From Gammaproteobacteria bacterium (lineage in GTDB: Bacteria > Pseudomonadota > Gammaproteobacteria > Pseudomonadales > Azotimanducaceae): a stretch of 64,000 nucleotides of DNA. The DNA lies in contig JAPPAV010000005.1 of NCBI GenBank assembly GCA_026705345.1, forward strand, positions 1 to 64,000, read 5' to 3'. Made by a program: the position numbers and the translations under genes. Positions within the stretch are counted from its first letter, which is position 1; every line of letters begins with the position of its first letter. The notes below the pieces were generated by a model. The model saw only the letters and a list, made by a program, of their open reading frames with translations. It had not been told where the DNA came from and searched no databases. Shown here piece by piece: positions 25,823-34,178 of this stretch.

Positions 25823-28044
25823 CAACCCGACTTCACCAGCTTGAAGTAGGTGCCGTCCTCGTCCTCGATTAGCGCGTCGTGGGTGCCACGCTGCACTTGG
25901 ACGCCCGCCTCAAGCACGATGATCTCGTCGCAATCCCGGACGGTGGAGAGCCGATGGGCCACGATCAGGCAGGTGACGCCCCGCCGTCGCAGCGCATCGT
26001 CGACGAATTCCTCCGTCGCGGCGTCGAGAGCGCTGGTTGCCTCGTCCAGAATGATCACGGTGGGATTGCCGACCAGCGCCCGGGCGATCTCCAGCCGTTG
26101 CCGCTGGCCGCCGCTGAAGTTCGCGCCGCCTTCCTCGACCAGCGTCGCGTAGCCCTGCGGCCTGAGCAGGATTTCGTGGTGGATACTGGCATCTCGCGTG
26201 GCGGCGAAGATGGCCTCGTCCGGAACGGCCGGGTTCCATAGGGTGATGTTGTCCCGCAGGGAAGCGGAAAAGAGGACGACGTCCTGGTCGACCATGGAAA
26301 TGGACCGTCTCAGCACGTCCTCGGGAATATCGTCCCGCCGATGGCCATCGAAGAGGATTTCGCCGGACCAGGGTTGATAGATCCCGGAAACCAGCCGTGC
26401 CAGGGTCGACTTGCCGGACCCGCTGGGTCCGACCACGGCAACCCGCTGACCTGGCGTGATCACGAGGTTGAAGTCCTTGATGAGGGGCGGTTTGCTCTTG
26501 TTGAACCCGAATGTGACGTCTCGGAGTTCCAGCCGGCCGGCCAGTTGGAGCCGGCCTTTGAACGTGGGGATCGACGCCGATTCCGGACTTCGACGGGCGA
26601 AAACGGGGTCTTCGGCGGTGTTGGAGATGTCTTCGAGGCGTTGCAGGTCCGTTTCGAGCGCCTGGCGTTTGTCGGCGAATTCCAGGAAGCGCCCGATTGG
26701 GGCCAGGAACATCTCCGCCAGGATATAGAACGCAGCGAGCGTACCGAGGCTCATGGCTTCCATCATGACGAAAGTTCCTCCTAGACCGAGGATCACCGCA
26801 CTGCGAAGTGCGGCGATCAGGCCCGGGAGCGCCGTGTTGACGGAGCCCAGTTCGGAATAGAGTTGGCGGGCCTCAAGTTCGCGAGCCTGCTGACCACTCC
26901 AGCGCGAGAAAAACCGGTCGTCGGCGCCCGTCATTCGCAGGTTGTCCGCCGACTGAAGCATCTGCATGCCGACGCCAATCAGCAAACCTTGTTCACGCCT
27001 CATCGCCTGGCTCCGAACGGCTCGGAGCCGGTTGAGAAAGTGGGCCAGCGCACCGTGAAGGAGGGCGAGGGCCAGCACGGCCAGCGTGAGGATGGGGTCG
27101 TAGGCCACCAAGGCGGCCAGCAGCACCGCGCTCATCGCCATGTCGACGACGAGGACGAGAAACTCCTCCGTGAAGTTCTTGGCGACTCGGTCGGTGGACG
27201 AGACGCGGTCGGTCAGATCGCCCACCAGCCGGTGTTCGAAGAACTCCACCGGCAACCGCAGCAGCCTTGACAGCCCTTGGCTGTAGCCAATCACCGAGAT
27301 ACGTATCGAGAGGCGTTTTAGGAATCGGTGCTTGAGCAGGGACAGGATGTATACCAGGACGCCGGCGCCAAGCAGCGCTGCCACTAATCCGCCCCAAGGT
27401 CCATGGCTACTGAGAACATCGTCCACGAACGCACCCAAGGATGCGGGTACAACCAGGGAGAGCAACGTCAACATGAGCCCGCAGGCAATCATCCCGGTGA
27501 GCACGCGCCAAGATCCTGCGAACAAGCCGCCCAATTGACTGAACAAGCCGGGTCGCTCGCCGCCGGACTTGAAATCGTCGCCGGGCTTGAAACGCAACGC
27601 GATGCCGCTGTAGCCCTTGTTGAACTCTTCCGCGGAAATCCTGCGCCGCCCCGTCGACGGGTCATTGAGATAGAAATGCCGTGAATCGAAGCCTTCGACG
27701 ATGAGAAAATGACTGAACTGCCAAAACACGATCACCGGCAGATCCAGCTTCTTCAGTGCCTCGGCGCGCACGCTGAGTCCACTGCATTCGAGACCGTAGT
27801 ATCTCGATGCGCGCATGATGCTCGCGGCGCTGCTGCCGTCGCGGCTCACCTCGCATTTCTCACGCAATTCGGTGAGCGGCGCCCAGCGCCCGAAGTAGCC
27901 CAATAGGCTGCCGAGGCAGGCGGCGCCGCACTCCGATGCGTGCATCTGCAGGAGAATCGGTGTGCTTACCCGTTGTTTCGTGGGTGCGCCGTCCCGGTGC
28001 CCGGGACGCTTTTGCTTGGCCCCGTTCGAGGCGCGCCGTGGCAT
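25822..28044 (-). CDS. NHLM-type ABC transporter with C39 peptidase domain
   Basis: A 740-residue peptidase-containing ABC exporter. The N-terminal C39 domain has the catalytic Cys in QMHASECGAACL, His in FSHFLIVEGF and Asp in NDPSTG. A six-helix transmembrane domain spans about 165-450. The ATPase has Walker A GPSGSGKST, signature FSGGQRQRLEIARAL and Walker B VIILDEATSALD. It should cut after the double-glycine-type site of NHLP leaders and export the core. Its stop overlaps the start of the partner ABC gene, and it begins one base after the HlyD-like gene, so the three form one transcript. Confidence 0.95.
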   Translation of the reverse strand: MPRRASNGAKQKRPGHRDGAPTKQRVSTPILLQMHASECGAACLGSLLGYFGRWAPLTELREKCEVSRDGSSAASIMRASRYYGLECSGLSVRAEALKKLDLPVIVFWQFSHFLIVEGFDSRHFYLNDPSTGRRRISAEEFNKGYSGIALRFKPGDDFKSGGERPGLFSQLGGLFAGSWRVLTGMIACGLMLTLLSLVVPASLGAFVDDVLSSHGPWGGLVAALLGAGVLVYILSLLKHRFLKRLSIRISVIGYSQGLSRLLRLPVEFFEHRLVGDLTDRVSSTDRVAKNFTEEFLVLVVDMAMSAVLLAALVAYDPILTLAVLALALLHGALAHFLNRLRAVRSQAMRREQGLLIGVGMQMLQSADNLRMTGADDRFFSRWSGQQARELEARQLYSELGSVNTALPGLIAALRSAVILGLGGTFVMMEAMSLGTLAAFYILAEMFLAPIGRFLEFADKRQALETDLQRLEDISNTAEDPVFARRSPESASIPTFKGRLQLAGRLELRDVTFGFNKSKPPLIKDFNLVITPGQRVAVVGPSGSGKSTLARLVSGIYQPWSGEILFDGHRRDDIPEDVLRRSISMVDQDVVLFSASLRDNITLWNPAVPDEAIFAATRDASIHHEILLRPQGYATLVEEGGANFSGGQRQRLEIARALVGNPTVIILDEATSALDAATEEFVDDALRRRGVTCLIVAHRLSTVRDCDEIIVLEAGVQVQRGTHDALIEDEDGTYFKLVKSG

Positions 28045-28045
28045 C

Positions 28046-28588
28046 CTACGATTGCCTCAATCCGAAGAGCGCGAGCGGCGATTGCCTACCGAGTTCGATG
28101 GCCACCCGGCATTCCCTGGCCGTGAGGGATCCGAAATCAAGGCGGTCATCGAGGGCTATTTCGACGCGGTGAACCGTCACGGGTGCCGAGGATCCAAACG
28201 CCGGTATCTCGGATAGCGGGACCGCCGTGATTGCCACGATCTTGCCGCCGAGTGTGCCGGCCTCTCCATCTTCCACGGCGAGCTCTATCAACGCTGGCAT
28301 GCCCGCCGCGATGTCCGGCGCGACCTCGGGTCGAACCCAGACGAACGCCTGCACGGATTTCCCCTCGGACGTTTCGGTCGGCTCTACCAGTAGACCGTCC
28401 AAGGCAAGGCTACGGTGTACGCTGCCGAAGAAGAGCCATGCCGCGAGGATGACCAACAACGCCGCGATCGCCGCGACGAGCAGACGTTCCCGGGGTGTGG
28501 AAACCGTCAGCAGCCGGTCGAGTTGCTCGCGCTCATCCTTTGCTTCGGCAACGGTATTGTGAAACGAGTCGAACGGGTTATTGAACAC
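28046..28588 (-). CDS. Short HlyD-like protein of the NHLM export system
   Basis: A 180-residue protein with a GTG start at 28588. A cytoplasmic N-terminus (NPFDSFHNTVAEAKDEREQL) leads to one membrane segment (LLVAAIAALLVILAAWLFFG), then a beta-rich periplasmic part with SEGKSVQAFVWVRPEVAPDI. It sits where NHLM operons carry their HlyD-family membrane-fusion gene, but is much shorter than the usual 400 or so residues and lacks the coiled-coil hairpin. It may anchor another periplasmic partner. Confidence 0.7.
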   Translation of the reverse strand: MFNNPFDSFHNTVAEAKDEREQLDRLLTVSTPRERLLVAAIAALLVILAAWLFFGSVHRSLALDGLLVEPTETSEGKSVQAFVWVRPEVAPDIAAGMPALIELAVEDGEAGTLGGKIVAITAVPLSEIPAFGSSAPVTVHRVEIALDDRLDFGSLTARECRVAIELGRQSPLALFGLRQS

Positions 28589-28651
28589 GACCCAGCTTCA
28601 GCCTCCTCGTAGACAGGCCCAACTCATTATGTTTTTTTCCTCGTTGCTCCG

Positions 28652-30970
28652 CTATGCGGAATCTCGGTCCGTCGTCGACAACAGCGCCGGCAGAAGCGTC
28701 AGGTCGGCAATCAGCGCAAAGCCGATGATCATCGCGGTCAGGAGCCCGACTTGCGCAGTCGGCACGAACGGAGAGAACGCGAATATCAGGAACCCGGCTA
28801 CGAGCACGACCGTGGTTGTGAGCAGGGCGCGGCCGGCCGTGTCGAAGGCATAGCGGATCGCCTGTTCGGTATTCCGTCCGTATTCGCGCCGTGCCCGGCG
28901 GTACTTGCTCAGGAAATGCACCGTATCGTCGACGACGATCCCGATGGTCATGGCCACCACCACGGATAGCGAAAGCCCGACCTGTCCCACCGTCAGCCCC
29001 CAGACCCCGAAACCCAGGATCGCGGGAAGCAGATTGGGAACAATGCTGATCAACCCCAGCCGCAGTGATCGTAGGGCGATGAGCAGAATGGCGGAAATGG
29101 CCAGCAGCACGATCACCGTCCCGATCAGCATCGCTCGAATGTTGCGCTGCCCGATATAGGCGAACAGCGTTGCGGGTCCCGTGCTGAGAACACCGTCTAC
29201 ATGTGACGCGTTTTCGGCGAGCCAGGCCTCGGCGCGGGCATTCAGTTCAAGCACCTCCTGCGAATAGAGCGTCTCCGCCGATACGGACACACGGGTGGCC
29301 GATCGGGATCGGTCGATCTGATTGTTCACATCGAGCCCTTGCGGAAGCGACAGCTCGTAGAGCAACAGGTATTGGGCCGCTAGCTCTTGGCTTTCGGGAA
29401 TACCGTATGCGGCTGGATCGTCGCCGTGCATGCTCTTGTTGAGTTGCTGGAAGGTATCGGTGATGACCGCCACGTGGCGAACCGGGGGCTGCTCGCGGTA
29501 CCACTCGGCGAAGTCGGAGACCTCGGCAAGGAAAAGGGGATCGGTGGCCCCGCCCTGGGCCGATGCGTGGAGCGAGTATTCGAGCAGGGTGTTGCCGCTC
29601 AAGTGCTCGTCCATGAAATCCGTGTCTTGGCGAAACTCGACGCTCTCGTCGAAGAAATGGACCAGCACATCGTTTAGCTCGTTGCGTGGAATGGCGAGGA
29701 TCATTAGGGGCACGACCACTACCCATCCCCAAAGCAGCGCCTTCTTGTGGCGTAGCGCGAAGTCCGCGAGGAGCTTCACCCCGGTTCCGCTCAAATGCCG
29801 CTCCTTGGCTGCACGAACCGGGAACAGCGAAAGCAGAACCGGCATGAAGGTGACGGAGAGAACGAAGGAAGCGGCAATACCGAATGCGACGAAGTCGCCC
29901 AGATGACGGTAGGGCGGCACCTCGGAGAAGTTCATGCTCAGGAATCCGAGTGCCGTCGTGAGGCTTGCCAGGAACACGGGGTGCAGGTTGAGCCTCAAGG
30001 ACTCGACGATGGCGTCGTGCTTGGAGTCTCCGGCACGCAGCCGCTGCTGCAAGGCCACCAAGACATGCACGCAGTTCGCCACCACGATCATCAGCACGAT
30101 GGTCGGCGCCGGCGAGATGGGCGGGGAAAACGGTAGCCCGACCCATCCGCCGAGCCCCATCGCCGCGAGAATCGAAAAGACGATGACGATCCCCGTCGCA
30201 GCCACCCCGACCCAGCTCCGGGTGAGGACGCCTAGGATCACCGCCATGAGTGCGAGGCTCGCGGGCAGGAAGATGAACTGGCTCGTCATCGCGGCTTCCA
30301 GGAAAGTCTGGTTGACGATGACCGTGCCGACGGTGCGAAGGTCTATGCCGGGAAATCGTTGTTCTGCCTCGTGGGCGATCGATCTCGCGAATTCGGCGAC
30401 TTCCGCCACGGCCTGCAACAGACCCTCGGCGGGTAGTTCGATGGTGACATTTACGACGCTGACATCACCGGCAAGCCCCAGGATGCTGCCAGCGATGCGT
30501 GGGTCGGACAGAGCGATGTCGCGGATTCGCGACCGCGTCTCGGCTTGGGCCAGCTCGTCGGGATCCACCAGGTCGCGCACATAGAGGTCGTCGCCGTCGG
30601 CGGTCGTGTATTGGAAATTCGCGAGCGAGTCGACGCGCCTCGAGTAAGGCGTCCGCCAGGCCGCTTCGGTGAGCCACACGGCGGCCGACAGCGCGTCTTC
30701 GGATGTGGCGTCGCCGTCGTCGGGAACGATCAGGAAGGCGATGTTCTCGCTCTTCCCGTAGGTATTCTCCAGCTCCTCCAGTGCCACCAGCTGCGGATTG
30801 TCTTCGTCGAAGAAGACGCGGAAGTCGCCGGAGAATTCGAGCCGGGCAATGCCGCTTGACGCGACGGCAACCAGGATCAGCGTCGTTGCGAGGACCGCCC
30901 TCGGGGACGCGAGCATCCGTTCGGCAAATCGCTTTGCGAATGGCTCTGTTGCTATGCCGCGCGTGTCCAT
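28652..30970 (-). CDS. MMPL/RND family exporter (HAE3-like)
   Basis: A 772-residue RND protein of the two-repeat MMPL type. After an N-terminal helix (AVLATTLILVAVASSGIARL) comes FSGDFRVFFDEDNPQLVALE, characteristic of this group. Each half has a periplasmic loop and about five further membrane helices; VVAMTIGIVVDDTVHFLSKY and VLMIVVANCVHVLVAL are the conserved helix-4 regions, the first with the proton-relay-type Asp pair. ATG 30970 is preferred to 31015 by alignment to the first helix. Together with the LolA-like and barrel genes it makes the usual three-part set for moving hydrophobic cargo to the outer membrane. Confidence 0.9.
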   Translation of the reverse strand: MDTRGIATEPFAKRFAERMLASPRAVLATTLILVAVASSGIARLEFSGDFRVFFDEDNPQLVALEELENTYGKSENIAFLIVPDDGDATSEDALSAAVWLTEAAWRTPYSRRVDSLANFQYTTADGDDLYVRDLVDPDELAQAETRSRIRDIALSDPRIAGSILGLAGDVSVVNVTIELPAEGLLQAVAEVAEFARSIAHEAEQRFPGIDLRTVGTVIVNQTFLEAAMTSQFIFLPASLALMAVILGVLTRSWVGVAATGIVIVFSILAAMGLGGWVGLPFSPPISPAPTIVLMIVVANCVHVLVALQQRLRAGDSKHDAIVESLRLNLHPVFLASLTTALGFLSMNFSEVPPYRHLGDFVAFGIAASFVLSVTFMPVLLSLFPVRAAKERHLSGTGVKLLADFALRHKKALLWGWVVVVPLMILAIPRNELNDVLVHFFDESVEFRQDTDFMDEHLSGNTLLEYSLHASAQGGATDPLFLAEVSDFAEWYREQPPVRHVAVITDTFQQLNKSMHGDDPAAYGIPESQELAAQYLLLYELSLPQGLDVNNQIDRSRSATRVSVSAETLYSQEVLELNARAEAWLAENASHVDGVLSTGPATLFAYIGQRNIRAMLIGTVIVLLAISAILLIALRSLRLGLISIVPNLLPAILGFGVWGLTVGQVGLSLSVVVAMTIGIVVDDTVHFLSKYRRARREYGRNTEQAIRYAFDTAGRALLTTTVVLVAGFLIFAFSPFVPTAQVGLLTAMIIGFALIADLTLLPALLSTTDRDSA

Positions 30971-31094
30971 GGGGCTGCTAGTCACGAGTGCCCTTGGGAG
31001 CACGCGGCGCGCCAAGCTTCATGTCCGGCAACATAGAGTTCGGCGGGACGCCATGTCAACGACGAAGCCCCTGCTCCTCCGTCGGCTCGGAGGC

Positions 31095-31120
31095 GGAATC
31101 AACATCGAGCGCGACGGCTG
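31095..31120. repeat. 26-bp repeat, second copy, across the hydrolase stop
   Basis: Matches 4762-4787 at 23 of 26 positions. The TGA at 31101-31099 that ends the alpha/beta hydrolase gene lies inside it. Confidence 0.5.
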
Positions 31121-31995
31121 TGCAGGGAGAACTCGACCGACGCGAGCGACGCGATCTGCTCGGCCACGAGAACCGGCGCCTGCATGGGCATGAAGTGGGA
31201 CAGTTCGGGATAGTGGACGTCGCGCCCGTTGGGGAATGCCGCTGCCAGTCCGGGCCACGTCGGCGATCGCGAGAAATCCATTGCACCGCCGTCCTGACCG
31301 GGCGGCGTCCGTCCCTTCGCCCGCAGGACCACCACCGGTTGGCTCAAGGTGCCGATGACGGCGCGGATGTCTCGACCGGCGCTCCCCATGTAGATGGACG
31401 CTTCGACCTCCGGCGGACAACCGAGTACGAATCCCTCGTCGTTGGGCTCGAGGCCGAACCGGCAATAGTCCATCAGCATATCGGGTTGCCACAGGCTGAA
31501 GGGGTGCCTGTCCTTGAATCGTTCGAACATCTCGGCCGGCGACGTCCAGCGATGCCGCCGCCGGGACACCGGGTGCTCGAGGGCCGAGCGGAACGGTGCC
31601 GGTCTCGCGTACGACCCCGGATCCAGGATCACCGGATCGACGAGCAGCAACGCCCGGAAACGGTCCGGGTGCATACCGGCTGCTTGGACGATGGCGTGGC
31701 CACCCATGGAGTGGCCGACGCCAATGATGTCGTCGAGATCGAGTGCCTCGACAACGGCCGCGGCGTCGGAACCGAACTCGGCCCAGTTGTACGGTGGTGT
31801 TTTGGCCGACCGCCCATGCCCGCGCTGATCCACGGCGATGACGTGCATGGACTCTCCCATGGCGCGGATGACCCCATCCCAGCAGCGGGCATGGAATCCC
31901 GTCGCATGCAGCATGAGCACGGTGGGCCCGGCCCGCCGCCCCCATTCGAAGTAGGCGAGTTCGATGTCGCGGACGGCGAGTCGTCCTTCCCTCAC
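31099..31995 (-). CDS. Alpha/beta hydrolase
   Basis: A 298-residue alpha/beta-fold hydrolase. The oxyanion region is LMLHATGFHARCWDGVI, the nucleophile elbow GVGHSMGGHA and the catalytic His LSHFMPMQ near the C-terminus. RGHGRSAKTP is also family-typical. The GTG start at 31995 overlaps the stop of the DUF418 gene (GTGA), so the pair is co-translated. A much longer frame extends upstream but runs through DUF418 and has no protein-like features. Substrate not predictable. It ends 128 nt before the RND start on the same strand and could be in the same transcript. Confidence 0.88.
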   Translation of the reverse strand: MREGRLAVRDIELAYFEWGRRAGPTVLMLHATGFHARCWDGVIRAMGESMHVIAVDQRGHGRSAKTPPYNWAEFGSDAAAVVEALDLDDIIGVGHSMGGHAIVQAAGMHPDRFRALLLVDPVILDPGSYARPAPFRSALEHPVSRRRHRWTSPAEMFERFKDRHPFSLWQPDMLMDYCRFGLEPNDEGFVLGCPPEVEASIYMGSAGRDIRAVIGTLSQPVVVLRAKGRTPPGQDGGAMDFSRSPTWPGLAAAFPNGRDVHYPELSHFMPMQAPVLVAEQIASLASVEFSLHSRRARC

Positions 31996-33269
31996 GAGAT
32001 CGACATCGGCTGCCGGCGTCCGTAGGTCAGGGTCCGCCACAGCCACTCCAGGGGGCCGAAGCGGTAGCGCTTCAGCCACCACACGCTGAACGCGATCATG
32101 GCCGCCCATTGCCCGAACACCACGTAGTAGAGCTGGTGCCGGTCGAGATCGTTCCAGAGCCCGAAGCCCATGTCGTGGAAGATCACCAGGCCGAAGATGC
32201 TCTGCAGGATGTAGTTCGACAACGCCATCCGCCCCACGGCCGCGAGCCACCGGCGAAGCCTTGCGAAGTAGCCCCGGGCGTTCGCGATCATGACCAGGGA
32301 GACGAAACCCAATGCCATGCACACGCGCCCCAGGTCGTTGGTGGGAACGGACGCGCCCGAGACCCACTCGTAGGCGTAGTCGGTGGCGATCTTCATGACC
32401 ATCTCGAAGCCGTTGACGGCTAGGCCAACACCGATACCCAGCATGGCGGTCGCGACGTAGAAGCGTTGACTTCGTTTTCCGGTCAAGAAACCGATCTTGA
32501 AGAGCGCCATGCCGAGGAGCATGCAGGCGATGGCGTCCCAGATGATGAAGTAGGGCAGCGCGAACACGTAGAGGCCGACCACTTCGGCCGCGTTCGCCGC
32601 CACGGATTGCCAATACGTTCCTTGGAACCTGAGCCTCTCCCGCTCCAGGAGAGCGGGTGTCGGTTCGACGTTGACTTCCAGTTCGCGCCATCCATCGAGC
32701 ATGGCCTGTTCTTCGGAGGAAACAGTCTCCCCGGCATCCAGCCGGACCTGCACGGCGTCGGCCTGTTCGGGCACGACGGTGAGCATCGCGTAGAAACCGG
32801 CGTAGCAGATCACCAGGTAGGCGAAGACGATGCCGGCGGCGATGAAGAGGTTCCGGGGACGCCAGTTCCGCGCGACGTAGAGGACCATCCCCGCCAGCGC
32901 GTAGGGCACGAGGATGTCGCCCATCCAGAGCAGCACGAACGCGTCGATCACGCCAAAGCCCAAGAGCAGCAACTGACGCCGGTAGTGGATTGCCGCGCCC
33001 TTGCCGCTTGCCGCCAGCATCGCGATGCCGGCGCCGAACAGCATGGAGAACAACGCCCGCATGGCGCCCTCGAAGACGAATCCCATGGTGAAGTAGGCCG
33101 CGAAGTCGATGCCGGTGGTGGCGCCGTCCACGGTGGGATCGAACACGGCGCGAAACGGTAGCCCGAAAGCCAGGATGTTGATGATCAGGATGCCAAGGAG
33201 CGCCAAGCCGCGGATGGTGTCGATGGCCTCGATACGCTCGGTCGGCGCGGCCGGGGCAGAGTCGGTCAT
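31992..33269 (-). CDS. DUF418 family membrane protein
   Basis: A 425-residue polytopic membrane protein. The N-terminus ERIEAIDTIRGLALLGILII and GMALSNYILQSIFGLVIF-like segments (as GRMALSNYILQSIFG) are diagnostic of DUF418, often annotated YeiB-like. About ten membrane helices alternate with charged loops, with a soluble segment at about 165-215 (QVRLDAGETVSSEEQAMLDG). The biochemical role of the family is unknown; acyltransferase-3-like topology has been noted. First gene of the pair with the alpha/beta hydrolase. Confidence 0.9.
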   Translation of the reverse strand: MTDSAPAAPTERIEAIDTIRGLALLGILIINILAFGLPFRAVFDPTVDGATTGIDFAAYFTMGFVFEGAMRALFSMLFGAGIAMLAASGKGAAIHYRRQLLLLGFGVIDAFVLLWMGDILVPYALAGMVLYVARNWRPRNLFIAAGIVFAYLVICYAGFYAMLTVVPEQADAVQVRLDAGETVSSEEQAMLDGWRELEVNVEPTPALLERERLRFQGTYWQSVAANAAEVVGLYVFALPYFIIWDAIACMLLGMALFKIGFLTGKRSQRFYVATAMLGIGVGLAVNGFEMVMKIATDYAYEWVSGASVPTNDLGRVCMALGFVSLVMIANARGYFARLRRWLAAVGRMALSNYILQSIFGLVIFHDMGFGLWNDLDRHQLYYVVFGQWAAMIAFSVWWLKRYRFGPLEWLWRTLTYGRRQPMSIS

Positions 33270-33354
33270 GGGCGGACTATACAGGGTGGGCGAGGGTGGG
33301 CTCCTGCAACGTTCCCGACGGTGCCGAGCACGCCGCGATGCCCGGGTTCTACCG

Positions 33355-34077
33355 CTACTCGACCGCGCGCGGCTTCATTCGCGGAGCCGCGTGGCGCGTC
33401 GCCCGGTCGAACCAATCGTCGGCGGAGGCGTCGTTGTAGGCACGAAGCTGCGTTTTGATTCGCGCCAAGGCGCCGTCGGGGTAGGCGGCCACTTCCTCCA
33501 CCAGTCGGATCGCCGTCGCTACGACGACGTCGTCGGGCGCCACCGCGTAGGCGACGCCCAACGCAACAAGCTCCGAACCCGTGAACCGCCGCCCGGTGAG
33601 CGTCAACTGCGCGGCGACGCTCTCGCTGTGGCGGAACCGGAGCCAGGCCAGGTTGTACGGCGCGGCCATCCCTTGGCGGACCTCGCCGACGTGCAGAAAG
33701 GCGTTCTCGCCGGCGACGAGAAGATCCGCAGCGAGAGCCAGGGCCGCGCCACCGTTGATGGCGAACCGTTCAAGTGCCGCAACGACGGGTTTCCGGCATT
33801 CGAAAATGGCCTTGTGCGCACCCCGCCAGATCGTGGAGAAACGCGGCATCCAGTCTGGCGGCGGCTCGGCGTTGAAGGCCTTGAGGTCGAGGCCGGAGCA
33901 GAAAGCGCCCTCGGCGCCCCGGAGCAGTATGGCTTGCACGCCATCGTCGGCGTCCGCGCGCCGTATCGCCGACGTCAACGCCTCGCCCAAGGGGCCGTTG
34001 ATGGCGTTGCGGCGTTCCGGGCGGTTCAGAATAACCTCTGCCCAGCGCCCGTGATCGACGACCTCCACTACCGCCAT
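33355..34077 (-). CDS. Enoyl-CoA hydratase/isomerase family protein
   Basis: A 240-residue crotonase-fold protein. ILNRPERRNAINGPLGEAL is the N-terminal motif, AFCSGLDLKAFN the first oxyanion-hole segment and INGGAALALAADLLVAGENA the second, followed by EVRQGMAAP. The ATG at 34077 gives the standard family start (VVEVVDHGRWAEVILNRP); the open frame upstream is not protein-like. Exact reaction (hydratase, isomerase or other acyl-CoA conversion) cannot be told. Divergent from the M28-like gene with a 101-nt gap. Confidence 0.88.
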   Translation of the reverse strand: MAVVEVVDHGRWAEVILNRPERRNAINGPLGEALTSAIRRADADDGVQAILLRGAEGAFCSGLDLKAFNAEPPPDWMPRFSTIWRGAHKAIFECRKPVVAALERFAINGGAALALAADLLVAGENAFLHVGEVRQGMAAPYNLAWLRFRHSESVAAQLTLTGRRFTGSELVALGVAYAVAPDDVVVATAIRLVEEVAAYPDGALARIKTQLRAYNDASADDWFDRATRHAAPRMKPRAVE

Positions 34078-34178
34078 CCCAAGACCCCGTGATCGTTGTA
34101 TTGACGCCGAAGCATACTCCAAGGTTATGGTCGGCCCCGGCAAGGGCTTGTACGGTTCGGGCCTTGAACGGAGGAGCC

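Noticed and set aside
31099-32691. 530-residue version of the alpha/beta hydrolase
   Set aside because: The first 230 residues run through the DUF418 gene in another frame and are Arg-rich nonsense; the GTGA overlap start is better.
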